A stretch of DNA of 64,000 nucleotides, from positions 1,054,001 through 1,118,000 of the forward strand of contig NC_014618.1 of NCBI RefSeq assembly GCF_000164865.1. The letters run 5' to 3'. Numbering within the stretch: position 1 is the stretch's first letter; every line of letters starts with the position of its first letter. This stretch comes from [Enterobacter] lignolyticus SCF1. GTDB taxonomy: Bacteria > Pseudomonadota > Gammaproteobacteria > Enterobacterales > Enterobacteriaceae. The translations under genes were made by a program, and so were the position numbers. Of this stretch, positions 43,598 to 51,078 are shown piece after piece. The notes below the pieces were generated by a model. The model had not been told where the DNA came from, did no database searches, and was given only the letters and a program-made list of their open reading frames with translations.

Positions 43598-44029
43598 TTA
43601 CATGCGCATGCTGACGGCGAGGCGGTTAAAAGCGTTCATCAGGCTGATGGCGAACGTCAGGTCGCTAATCTCGCGCGGGGTGAAATGTTCCTCCAGCGGC
43701 TGATAGACCGCATCCTCGGCGCGGGTACGCGCGATATCGGTTAACTCCTCCGCCCAGGCCAGCGCCACGCGCTCGCGCTCGCTGAACTGGTGGCTGACGC
43801 GCCAGCCTGCCAGAGCATCCAGCTTCAGCGGGTCGACGCCGCGTTTGCGCAGCGCTTTGCTATGCATTTCAAGGCAGAAGGCGCAGCCGTTTATCTGCGA
43901 TACCCGCAGGTAAACCAGTTCGATAAGCGTCAGATCCAGTTCGCTTTTTTCCAGCGCCTTCTTGGCCTGGCCAAAGGCGTTATAGACTTCCGGGCTCAAC
44001 TCGTAATAGGGCTGACGTAATGTGGTCAT
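43598..44029 (-). CDS. AhpD-like carboxymuconolactone decarboxylase-family protein
   Basis: 143 residues of the AhpD/CMD fold. The core motif is INGCAFCLEMHSKALRKRG (about 49-67), with the redox CxxC and nearby His of alkylhydroperoxidases. Such proteins use a CxxC pair for peroxide or disulfide reduction, though many have no defined substrate. It has AGGAGA 8 nt before the ATG and is divergent from a MocR-type regulator with 85 nt between them, so it is a likely target of that regulator. Confidence 0.88.
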   Translation of the reverse strand: MTTLRQPYYELSPEVYNAFGQAKKALEKSELDLTLIELVYLRVSQINGCAFCLEMHSKALRKRGVDPLKLDALAGWRVSHQFSERERVALAWAEELTDIARTRAEDAVYQPLEEHFTPREISDLTFAISLMNAFNRLAVSMRM

Positions 44030-44060
44030 GGCTTACTCTCCTCTTAAGATGCGCAAAATG

Positions 44061-44081
44061 TAGCACTATAATGGACTGCTA
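44061..44081. promoter_or_regulatory. Inverted repeat between AhpD-like gene and MocR regulator
   Basis: TAGCA-N11-TGCTA around a TATAAT-like hexamer (44068-44073) in the 85-nt divergent gap. A plausible operator for the MocR-type protein. Untested. Confidence 0.35.
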
Positions 44082-44114
44082 AAGAGAGCCATCTTTGCGT
44101 GGAAAAAGCAGACC

Positions 44115-45467
44115 ATGAATGAAGCGAATGCAGGCCCGCGCTACCGGCAGATAGCCCGGCGGCTGAAGGCGGCGATTGAGTCCGGCGAGCTGGCGCCGGG
44201 CAAACGGCTACCGGCAAGCCGCGTGTACGCCCAGGAGCTCGGTGTGTCCCGGGCGACCGTTGAGGCCGCCTACGGCGAGCTGGTGGCGCAGGGATGGCTG
44301 GAGCGGCGGGGGCAAGCCGGGACGTTTGTCAGCGATCGTCTGGCGCCTGCGGCGCCCGTCGCCCCGGCAACCTGGTTTGGCGGCGAGCAGCCGCATCCTC
44401 AGCCGTTTCAGCTCGGGTTACCGGCGCTGGATCTGTTCCCGCGCGCGCTGTGGGCGCGGGTCATGGGGCGGCGGCTGCGTACGCAAACGCGCTTTGCGCT
44501 CGCGCTGGGCGACGTATGCGGAGAAGGTGAGCTGCGCAGCGCCATCGCCGGGTATCTGCACTTCTCCCGCAGCATCGAGTGTCGGCCGGAGCAGATCTTT
44601 ATCACCCCCGGGTATGCGGCCTCAATGACGATGATTTTGCAGACGCTGGCAAAGCCCGGCGACATCATGTGGCTGGAGGACCCCGGCTTCCCGCTGATTC
44701 GCCCGGTGATTGCCCGCCACGGCGTGAGGTTTTATCCGGCCGCGGTGGACGAGGAGGGGCTGGACGTCGAGGCCGCCATCCGCGAGGCGCCGGAGGCCCG
44801 TTTTGCTCTGCTGACGCCCGCTCATCAAAGCCCGTTGGGCGTGGCGCTGTCGCTTGCAAGGCGCAGACAGCTGCTCGACTGGGCGGCGCATCGCGATGCC
44901 TGGATTATTGAGGATGATTACGACAGCGAGTTTCGCTACCAGGGAAAACCGCTGCCGCCGATAAAAAGTCTCGATGCGCCGCAGCGGGTGATCTACGCCG
45001 GTACGTTCAGCAAGTCCCTGTTTCCCTCGCTGCGCGCCGCCTGGCTGGTGGTGCCGCTGCCGCTGGTGCCCGCTTTTCGCGAGCAGGCGGCGCTCACGGC
45101 CTGTAGCGTACCGCTGCTCTGGCAGCTAACGCTGAGCGATTTTATCCGCGAGGGGCACTTCTGGCGGCACCTTAAACGTATGCGTCAGCGCTACGCCCAG
45201 CGGCGGCACTGGCTTGAGCAGGCGCTCAGCGCGCAGGGATTTCGCGTTGTGGCGCAGCAGGGCGGCATTCAGCTGCTGGCGGCGGTTGACGGTAACGACA
45301 GCGTCCAGGCGGCGCGAGCGCGCGAGGCCGGGCTTGCGGTCCAGGCGCTGAGCGACTGGCGGCTGACCTCGCGTGGCGCGGGAGGGCTGCTGATGAGCTT
45401 TACCAACATCATGAGCGAAGAGCAGGCGCAGCAACAGGTACAGCTGCTGGCGCGGGCGATAAAATAA
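44115..45467 (+). CDS. MocR/PdxR-type regulator (GntR HTH fused to aminotransferase domain)
   Basis: 450 residues. The N-terminal GntR winged HTH (about 1-75; YRQIARRLKAAIESGELAPGKRLPASR, LGVSRATVEAAYGEL) is joined to a fold-type I aminotransferase domain (about 105-450) with the PLP aspartate in IIEDDYDSEFRY and the PLP lysine in YAGTFSKSLFPSLR. MocR proteins bind PLP as an effector. The best known (PdxR) control vitamin B6 genes, but the neighbour here is an AhpD-like gene. Effector and targets are unknown. Confidence 0.93.
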   Translation: MNEANAGPRYRQIARRLKAAIESGELAPGKRLPASRVYAQELGVSRATVEAAYGELVAQGWLERRGQAGTFVSDRLAPAAPVAPATWFGGEQPHPQPFQLGLPALDLFPRALWARVMGRRLRTQTRFALALGDVCGEGELRSAIAGYLHFSRSIECRPEQIFITPGYAASMTMILQTLAKPGDIMWLEDPGFPLIRPVIARHGVRFYPAAVDEEGLDVEAAIREAPEARFALLTPAHQSPLGVALSLARRRQLLDWAAHRDAWIIEDDYDSEFRYQGKPLPPIKSLDAPQRVIYAGTFSKSLFPSLRAAWLVVPLPLVPAFREQAALTACSVPLLWQLTLSDFIREGHFWRHLKRMRQRYAQRRHWLEQALSAQGFRVVAQQGGIQLLAAVDGNDSVQAARAREAGLAVQALSDWRLTSRGAGGLLMSFTNIMSEEQAQQQVQLLARAIK

Positions 45468-45468
45468 T

Positions 45469-45496
45469 GCCCCTGCAAACCGAAGCCTGCAGGGGC
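45469..45496 (+). terminator. Hairpin after the MocR gene
   Basis: 9-bp perfect stem GCCCCTGCA / TGCAGGGGC with a 10-nt loop, directly after the stop. No U-run. Confidence 0.5.
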
Positions 45497-45694
45497 TGAC
45501 GCGTATTTATTATCTTCACTATCAGTAACAGTATTAGAGGGAATTCAGAATTTCGCCAATATTCGCCGACGGCCCAACGGAAAATGTCTGAAGTAAATCA
45601 CGCCGCCATGGACGCTTTATGGATTTTTCTGAAAGCGGCGTTAATGCTGAATACGGTAAGGTGGCGTGGCAGTAGAAGATAACGAGGAATGATT

Positions 45695-46039
45695 ATGTAT
45701 TTACGACCCGATGAGGTGGCGCGCGTTCTTGAAAAAGTTGGCTTTACGATGGATGCCGTAACGCAAAAAACGTATGGTTATCGGCGTGGCGACAATTATG
45801 TTTATGTCAATCGTGAAGCGCGTATGGGCAGGACGGCGCTTATCATTCATCCGGCGTTAAAAGAGCGAAGTTTTTCGCTGGCGGAACCCGCTTCGGATAT
45901 CAAAACCTGCGATCACTACCTGCAGTTTCCGCTTTATTTAGGCGGTGATGCCCGGGAGCATTACGGTATTCCGCACGGGTTCAGTTCGCGAGTGGCGCTG
46001 GAGCGTTTTCTGAATGGGTTGTTCGGCGACGGGCAATAA
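45695..46039 (+). CDS. ygaC: DUF2002 protein YgaC
   Basis: 114 residues from the second ATG (MYLRPDEVARVLEKVGF), which is 6 nt from GAGGA and gives the E. coli length; the first ATG overlaps that site. A small soluble protein with conserved GYRRGDNYVYVNREARMGRTALIIHP. Function unknown in the family. It converges on alaE with a shared terminator. Confidence 0.95.
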   Translation: MYLRPDEVARVLEKVGFTMDAVTQKTYGYRRGDNYVYVNREARMGRTALIIHPALKERSFSLAEPASDIKTCDHYLQFPLYLGGDAREHYGIPHGFSSRVALERFLNGLFGDGQ

Positions 46040-46042
46040 GTT

Positions 46043-46067
46043 GACGACTGGCGTAATGCCAGTCGTC
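46043..46067. terminator. Bidirectional terminator ygaC / alaE
   Basis: 10-bp perfect stem GACGACTGGC / GCCAGTCGTC with GTAAT loop between convergent genes. No strong U-run. Confidence 0.65.
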
Positions 46068-46072
46068 AGCAT

Positions 46073-46510
46073 TCAGGCGTACTGGCTGACCCGAAACAGG
46101 CGGCGGCAGTAATCGAGAAAATAGCCGTAGACGGCGCCCATCATCATCGATACCACGATATTCGAACTCACCGCCGCGGCGATCTGGTGCCAGTCGGCGC
46201 CTACCGACAGCAGGATCACGACATATACCGGCGACTGGAAGGTGACATAGGCCAGCACGTCGGCCAGGTTCTTCATCCATTTCGACGGGCTGATGCGCAG
46301 AGCGCGGCGCATTACCCAGTCGCGATAAAAACCGTACGGCCATGCAATGAGTATGTTGACCGGGATCGCCACCAGACGCGAAGAAAGCGACTGCTCAAAG
46401 CTCATCCCGGAGAGAAAAACTTCAATCAGCATGTTCACGACGGAACAGTAAACCACCATCGCGAACGTATCTGCTGCCGCATGACGCAGGCGTGACTGCG
46501 CAGAGAACAT
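46073..46510 (-). CDS. alaE: L-alanine exporter AlaE
   Basis: 145 residues (E. coli 149) with four hydrophobic segments (about 13-32, 45-62, 85-103 and 112-135). It is a single-family exporter that prevents toxic alanine build-up from dipeptides; in E. coli it is induced through Lrp. It is at the same place as in E. coli, between ygaC and stpA. Confidence 0.95.
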   Translation of the reverse strand: MFSAQSRLRHAAADTFAMVVYCSVVNMLIEVFLSGMSFEQSLSSRLVAIPVNILIAWPYGFYRDWVMRRALRISPSKWMKNLADVLAYVTFQSPVYVVILLSVGADWHQIAAAVSSNIVVSMMMGAVYGYFLDYCRRLFRVSQYA

Positions 46511-47169
46511 GGGTCTGATCCTCGAAAAAAGTGGCGAAGTATCGGCTAAGATTGCGTTCTGTCAGAGTAATGGGTTGTCTGACTTTGTGTGTATAGCGTA
46601 TCTATCTATAATAAAACTAACAACTAGCTAAATATTTTTATTTAATGGCTTTTTGTCGATAAAATACTCTGCAATCGTTCGTTTTTTACTCGCGGCGCTA
46701 TTTTTGTTGCTGCCGGCTCATTTATATTTATGAATCAATGGATTATGCTGTGTCTGTTTTTTTCTGCCGGAGAGCGTCAGCGGTTACTGAGGCGCGGTAT
46801 TGAGATTCCTGTCACAAACGGTGTTTTTAACCAGGATGTAACACTAGTCTGGATAATGATGCTAAATCAGCCAGTGATTTTTTATGCGATTAATATGGGT
46901 GGTTATGTAAAACTGGCTGTAAGGTCCGCTAGGCTGCGGCGCATTCGCGTACAAATAATATCGCTGAGGCGCTGAAACGGTATTCAGGTCATACAAAGGT
47001 ATTCATCCTTTTATATATATAAAACTGTCGTCCATTATTATTAAATATAATCAGAATAATGTTGAAATTAGCCATGATGTACTCTGGTGGCTGGAGTCTG
47101 CATGACAAATATAATACACTCGGCGCTGTAGTTTGCTTTTGCCAACACCTCAAAGGATTTAAATAATAT
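46511..47169. other. AT-rich intergenic region upstream of stpA
   Basis: 659 nt without a supportable gene. It contains the alaE and stpA promoter regions; the strong AT bias before stpA fits H-NS/StpA autoregulation. A plus-strand frame at 46730-46975 (81 codons) has no ribosome-binding site and no recognisable family, so I do not call it. Confidence 0.5.
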
Positions 47170-47571
47170 ATGTCACTCATGTTAAATAAATTGAATAACA
47201 TGCGCTTATTACGCGCGATGTCACGGGAATTCTCCATTGACGTTCTTGACGAAATGCTGGAAAAGGTCAGGGTCGTCACTGAAGAAAAACGTGCGCAGGC
47301 GCAGGAGCATCGCCAGAGTCAGGCGCAGAAGCAGGAAAAAATCTCCACCTGGCTTGAGGCGATGCAGGCGGAAGGTATCTCCGTGCAGGATCTTTTCACC
47401 ACCGCGCCGGGCGTCTGTGACGGGGTGAAAAAACGGGCGCCGCGTCCGGCGAAATATCGCTACACCGATGTGAACGGCGAAATGAAAACCTGGACCGGAC
47501 AGGGCAGAACGCCAAAACCCATCGCACAGGCGCTGGCTGGCGGCAAATCGCTGAATGATTTTTTAATCTAA
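47170..47571 (+). CDS. stpA: H-NS paralogue and RNA chaperone StpA
   Basis: 133 residues (E. coli 134). The N-terminal dimerisation helices (about 1-65) with REFSIDVLDEMLEKVR, a flexible linker (about 80-93), and the C-terminal DNA-binding domain with TWTGQGRTPKPIAQAL (AT-hook-like Q/RGR motif) are present. It silences AT-rich DNA and forms heteromers with H-NS. Its targets here could include the AT-rich pilus loci. Confidence 0.97.
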   Translation: MSLMLNKLNNMRLLRAMSREFSIDVLDEMLEKVRVVTEEKRAQAQEHRQSQAQKQEKISTWLEAMQAEGISVQDLFTTAPGVCDGVKKRAPRPAKYRYTDVNGEMKTWTGQGRTPKPIAQALAGGKSLNDFLI

Positions 47572-47717
47572 TTCGTTTTGCGGTGAGGGATGTGAGTATT
47601 TGTTAAAAACATGTAAAACAGGGTAAACGCACCGGACAACCCAACCATGCTGACGCATAATAGAAATGCTTAGAGAGAGGTCTCTTTTTTTTCATTGGCT
47701 GTTTGTGTGGAGTGTAT

Positions 47718-47876
47718 ATGGGTTTCTGGCGCATTGTTTTTACTATTCTGATCCCGCCGCTGGGTGTTCTGCTGGGCAAAGGGTTTGGCTGGGCGTTCAT
47801 TATTAACATCATTCTGACGCTGCTTGGTTATATTCCTGGACTGATTCACGCATTCTGGGTACAAACCCGCGACTGA
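47718..47876 (+). CDS. yqaE: Pmp3/UPF0057 membrane peptide YqaE
   Basis: 52 residues, the E. coli length. It has the two-helix Pmp3 fold: ILIPPLGVLLGKGFG and FIINIILTLLGYIPGLIHAFWV. Related proteins affect membrane potential and stress tolerance; the bacterial role is not defined. It follows stpA on the same strand, as in E. coli. Confidence 0.95.
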   Translation: MGFWRIVFTILIPPLGVLLGKGFGWAFIINIILTLLGYIPGLIHAFWVQTRD

Positions 47877-47888
47877 TTTAACGCAAAC

Positions 47889-47908
47889 GGGGCGGCGCTG
47901 GCCGCCCC
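47889..47908. terminator. Hairpin between yqaE and the LysE-type gene
   Basis: GGGGCGGC-GCTG-GCCGCCCC, 8-bp GC-only stem between convergent genes. No U-run. Confidence 0.5.
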
Positions 47909-47930
47909 GCTGCTGTGATTACCCTTCCGG

Positions 47931-48575
47931 TTACCTGCGCATCACCCCTTCGTAAATCAGCTTCAGCGCGAAAACGCCGATCACCGCGCCGATCGCCCGG
48001 CTGGCGATACGCTGAACCCGGGCGTAGCCGCGGCGCACGGCGGGCAGCGAGAAGGCCTGGCTGAGAAAGAGCCGCCAGATGACCGAACTCAGCACAATTC
48101 CGCACCACGCCAGCAGCTTGGCCCATGTCGGTGTGGCGGCGCTGAGCGTGACGGAAAAGATACTGATAAAAAACAGCACGGTCTGCGGATTCGACAGGCA
48201 GGTCAGCAGGCCGCTGCGTAAAAATACGTGCCACGGCGCGGCAATGGGCTGCAGCAGCGCGGAGGACTGCGGCGAAGGCTGGCGCTTCATGCTTTTTATT
48301 GCGAACCACAGCAGATAGCCGCCGCCGACTATCTTTATGATCGAAAAAAGCCCTTCGCACTGGGTGATGAGCGTCGCCATGCCGAACAGGCCTAACCCGG
48401 AGTAAAACGTATCCCCCAGCGCCACGCCGAGGCCGGTCAGCGCGCCCGCCCGTCGCCCGGAAGCCAGACTGGTTTGCACCACGACAAACAGGTTTGCGCC
48501 GGGGTTGAAAAAGGTGAGGACGAACAGGCCCACCGTCAGGACGATGGCGTGCAGCGGTTCCATAGGCAAAATCAT
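47931..48575 (-). CDS. LysE/RhtB-family amino-acid exporter
   Basis: 214 residues with six hydrophobic segments and the family motif FFNPGANLFVVVQTSLASGRRAGALTG (about 22-48), plus LLTCLSNPQTVLFFISIF. Family members export neutral or basic amino acids or homoserine lactones. Substrate cannot be inferred. An alternative start is MEPLH, four codons in; neither has a good ribosome-binding site. Confidence 0.88.
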   Translation of the reverse strand: MILPMEPLHAIVLTVGLFVLTFFNPGANLFVVVQTSLASGRRAGALTGLGVALGDTFYSGLGLFGMATLITQCEGLFSIIKIVGGGYLLWFAIKSMKRQPSPQSSALLQPIAAPWHVFLRSGLLTCLSNPQTVLFFISIFSVTLSAATPTWAKLLAWCGIVLSSVIWRLFLSQAFSLPAVRRGYARVQRIASRAIGAVIGVFALKLIYEGVMRR

Positions 48576-48801
48576 CCACGCAGGTTATCAGCTACCAGAA
48601 TACGGGCTGCGCTTTCGCCATGCTGCGAGAAGCATCACAGCCGGAAAATATAAAAATGAGCGCCGCAAAATATGACAAATGGCTATTTTCAGGCAAACCC
48701 CCTCCATTTATTTTCTGGCGATGTATTATCTGCCCGTCCGACATATTCAGTGGTGCCGGTGGTATTTTGCATAGCCTTATTATGTGTTTATGGAGTGTAT
48801 T

Positions 48802-49122
48802 ATGATTAACAAATTTACCCTGTCTACGGCAGGTATTTTTGCCGCAGCCGTGCTGGCTACCGCCAGCGTCAGCGCCGTCTCTAAGGACGTCACCCCTAAG
48901 AACATGAACTGCCAGGAGTTCATCGACCTCAACCCGCAGACCATGGCGCCTGTCGCGTTCTGGATGCTGAATGAAGACGAAGATTTTAAAGGCGGCGACT
49001 ACGTGGATTTCCATGAAACCGAGACGACGGCGGTTCCGCTGACCATCGAACTTTGCAAAAAGAACCCGCAAAGTCCGCTGAAGAATATTAAAGATGAAGT
49101 GAAAAAAGAATTAAAAAAATAG
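48802..49122 (+). CDS. HdeB-like periplasmic acid-stress chaperone
   Basis: 106 residues from the ATG giving MINKFTLST, with GGAG 9 nt before it; a start six codons earlier lacks support. Signal peptide about 1-25 (ATASVSA). The mature part keeps the HdeA/HdeB disulfide pair in NCQEFIDLNPQTM and ELCKKNP. HdeB lines up best (CQEFIDLNPKAMTPVAWW-like). It would dissociate at low pH and hold unfolded periplasmic proteins. No hdeA partner is next to it. Confidence 0.88.
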   Translation: MINKFTLSTAGIFAAAVLATASVSAVSKDVTPKNMNCQEFIDLNPQTMAPVAFWMLNEDEDFKGGDYVDFHETETTAVPLTIELCKKNPQSPLKNIKDEVKKELKK

Positions 49123-49201
49123 CCATGCTGACGGTTGCTAAAAATAGTCCCCCCTATTTTTAGCATCTGGTTTACCAGACGCCTGGCGACCGTCAGGCTC
49201 A

Positions 49202-49225
49202 CGCCCCCTCGCCTGCGAGGGGGCG
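49202..49225. terminator. Hairpin between hdeB-like gene and yjdJ
   Basis: 11-bp perfect stem CGCCCCCTCGC / GCGAGGGGGCG with a 2-nt centre, between convergent genes. Confidence 0.55.
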
Positions 49226-49238
49226 CGTTCGTCCGGCG

Positions 49239-49511
49239 CTAGGCGCGGATATCCGCGTAGGCGGGCGTTGTGTCGAACTCGTGCTTCGCAAAGGGGCATA
49301 GCGGGATGATTTTGCGGTTTTCCTTACGCATCTTCTCCACGACTTTCGCCACCAGCTGTTTACCCACGCCCTGGCCCTTCAGGCTGACGTCGACATCGGT
49401 GTGCTCGATGATGGCAAGATGGTCGCCCGTCGGGACGAACACCACCTCCGCCAGCGGGTTGCCGGCGGCATCATTGACGTAAAAACGGTTGTGACCTTCC
49501 AGAATTTCCAT
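49239..49511 (-). CDS. yjdJ: GNAT-fold N-acetyltransferase YjdJ
   Basis: 90 residues from the ATG giving MEILEGHNRFY, the E. coli YjdJ length. The acetyl-CoA pyrophosphate loop is in SLKGQGVGKQLVAKVV (R/Q-x-x-G-x-G/A type). It is a minimal GNAT domain with a C-terminal CPFAKHEF motif. Substrate unknown. It lies 17 nt after yjdI, an arrangement kept from E. coli although the chromosomal position differs. Confidence 0.93.
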   Translation of the reverse strand: MEILEGHNRFYVNDAAGNPLAEVVFVPTGDHLAIIEHTDVDVSLKGQGVGKQLVAKVVEKMRKENRKIIPLCPFAKHEFDTTPAYADIRA

Positions 49512-49528
49512 TTTTCCCTCACCAGGTA

Positions 49529-49759
49529 TTATTTGTGACGATACTTCAGCGCGCCGCTGGGGCAGGTGTCTATCACCTTCATTACCGTCTGCGGGTCGAC
49601 GCTGTCGGTCGCAATCCACGGCTTGCGCTTGAGGTTAAACAGCTGGCTGCTGCCCCGTACGCAGTTCCCCGAGTGCTGGCAGAGCTGCGTGTTGAAATAG
49701 ATATCTATCTTTTCACCGCGGTAGAGCCGGTATCCGGCATCGATAAGTTCTTTATCCAC
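49529..49759 (-). CDS. yjdI: Mono-cluster iron-sulfur protein YjdI
   Basis: 76 residues from a GTG with AGAGG 7 nt before it, equal to E. coli YjdI; a longer ATG reading has no site. Four cysteines are at CQHSGNC and CPSG, a divergent ferredoxin (Fer4_19-type) pattern. Partner unknown, though the coupling to yjdJ is conserved. Confidence 0.9.
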   Translation of the reverse strand: MDKELIDAGYRLYRGEKIDIYFNTQLCQHSGNCVRGSSQLFNLKRKPWIATDSVDPQTVMKVIDTCPSGALKYRHK

Positions 49760-49960
49760 GACATTGCCTCTGAGGGTTATTGTTCTTACCCGGTTAAGCA
49801 TAGCCCCGTCCCCGGCGTTTAAAAAGGAAAACCCAGGGCGGAAAAGGGATATTGCGCCGCGACGGGCTAATCTAAACGAATCCTCTCCGGCTGGCCTTTT
49901 TTACTTTACTTACTCCGATGCCTGACTATAATGACGACAAATTCATACAGGAGTAATACG

Positions 49961-49999
49961 TTGGACAGTCACCCTTATTTAATTTACAAGGCAAGCTAA
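49961..49999 (+). CDS. Leader peptide 1 of mgtCB (MgtM-like position)
   Basis: TTG start with AGGAG 7 nt upstream and 12 codons, MDSHPYLIYKAS, ending TAA. It sits at the 5' end of the leader, where Salmonella has mgtM, whose translation senses ATP. The sequence itself is not recognised. The good ribosome-binding site is the main argument. Confidence 0.45.
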   Translation: MDSHPYLIYKAS

Positions 50000-50111
50000 C
50001 GCGACGTATTCCTGCCGCTGCTTGCCGAACTGGCGGGCAGCAATCCCTTCTTATTGACGATTGCATTCCCGATAAATTTGCACAACGCGACGTATCGCGA
50101 GGTTTATCGTC

Positions 50112-50162
50112 ATGTTCATGTTCAAACACTCATTATTCCCTCCGCCGTCGGCGCGACGTTAA
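50112..50162 (+). CDS. Proline-containing leader peptide 2 of mgtCB (MgtP-like)
   Basis: 16 codons, MFMFKHSLFPPPSARR, ending TAA; a second in-frame ATG is two codons in. Three consecutive Pro codons (CCT CCG CCG) suit the proline-sensing role of MgtP and MgtL leader peptides, where slow or weakened translation favours transcription into the transporter genes. GAGG lies 9 nt before the ATG. Function inferred. Confidence 0.5.
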   Translation: MFMFKHSLFPPPSARR

Positions 50163-50238
50163 TCACCGTTTAAGGTGACAATTTGTCGTGTGCTGAATAC
50201 AGCACGTATTTATTCTTCCAGAAAAAATGGAGGAACAT

Positions 50239-50922
50239 ATGCTGATGTTTCCTTATATCTCAAATTTACTGGCGGCGATGCTGCTGGGGGCGCTGATCGG
50301 CGCCGAAAGACAATGGCGTCAACGTATGGCGGGGCTGCGGACAAATGCGCTGGTCGCCACCGGCGCGGCGGTCTTTATTCTTAGCTCCATGTCGGCATCG
50401 CCTGACAGCCCCGGCCGTATTGCCGCCCAGATAGTCTCCGGCATTGGCTTTCTTGGCGCTGGCGTCATCATGCGCGAAGGCATGAACGTGCGCGGCCTCA
50501 ATACCGCCGCCACGCTGTGGTGCTCGGCGGGTATCGGCGTACTGTGCGGGCTGGGGCAGTTCTGGAATGCGGCGGCGGCCACGCTCATTATTTTGTGCGC
50601 CAATATTTTACTGCGTGAAGCGGCGCAGCGTATTAATCAGTATCCCGGGGCGGCGGATGAAGAAAAGCGCTACGTCCTGAAAGTTACCTGCAGGAATGAT
50701 AATGAAAGCGCGGTCCGTCAGCTTTTATTAAGTGTGGCAAAAGAGTTTGCTCTGAGCGTGCAGGGATTAGGCTCGTCGTCGCTGGATGAACCCGGGCATA
50801 AAGAGATTCATGCCGAGGTTATTAGCGGTGCGGATTCCCGGAAAACGCTCGACCTTATTATGAGTAAAATCGGCGTTAATGAAAGTATCACTTCTGTGCG
50901 CTGGAGCATTGTGGGGAACTGA
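50239..50922 (+). CDS. mgtC: MgtC virulence/magnesium-starvation protein
   Basis: 227 residues from the ATG giving MLMFPY, chosen because GGAGG lies 5 nt before it; an ATG at 50227 adds MEEH, as in the annotated Salmonella protein. Five hydrophobic segments lie in the N-terminal half (LLAAMLLGALIGAERQWRQ, GIGFLGAGVIMREG), followed by a soluble ACT-like C-terminal domain. MgtC inhibits the F1Fo ATP synthase and helps growth in low Mg2+ and inside macrophages. Very close to Salmonella MgtC along the membrane half. Confidence 0.96.
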   Translation: MLMFPYISNLLAAMLLGALIGAERQWRQRMAGLRTNALVATGAAVFILSSMSASPDSPGRIAAQIVSGIGFLGAGVIMREGMNVRGLNTAATLWCSAGIGVLCGLGQFWNAAAATLIILCANILLREAAQRINQYPGAADEEKRYVLKVTCRNDNESAVRQLLLSVAKEFALSVQGLGSSSLDEPGHKEIHAEVISGADSRKTLDLIMSKIGVNESITSVRWSIVGN

Positions 50923-51078
50923 TACCCTGCGGCCGTCAAATAATATTATCTGAAACAAGGAGGGAATGATGGAGATTCCCATAAGCGTAAAATAAACGCG
51001 CCGTACTGAGTCATATCATAAAAAATTATGCATAGCTTTTTATGCAGGGATAAACACGTCTTAAAGTGGGGAAAAATC

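Larger units (their letters stand above)
49927..50238 (+). promoter_or_regulatory. mgtCB promoter and about 300-nt leader
   Basis: A TATAAT hexamer at 49927-49932 precedes a leader of about 300 nt up to mgtC. This length fits the Salmonella mgtCBR leader, which senses Mg2+, ATP and proline supply. It contains two short ORFs (listed separately), a hairpin at 50017-50041 (GCTGCTTGCC / GGCGGGCAGC with GAACT-type loop and G-U pairs), a second CGCGA-CGTA-TCGCG hairpin near 50088-50101, and three copies of GCGACGT. I found no clear PhoP box (GTTTA repeats) upstream. Confidence 0.65.

Noticed and set aside
46730..46975. 81-codon plus-strand frame upstream of stpA
   Set aside because: No ribosome-binding site, mixed composition with an Arg-rich tail, no recognisable family, and AT-rich regulatory setting.
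49820..49960. PhoP box upstream of the mgtC leader
   Set aside because: TTTTTA and TTTACTTAC words are present, but no pair of GTTTA repeats with 5-bp spacing could be found, so PhoP control is not claimed from sequence.
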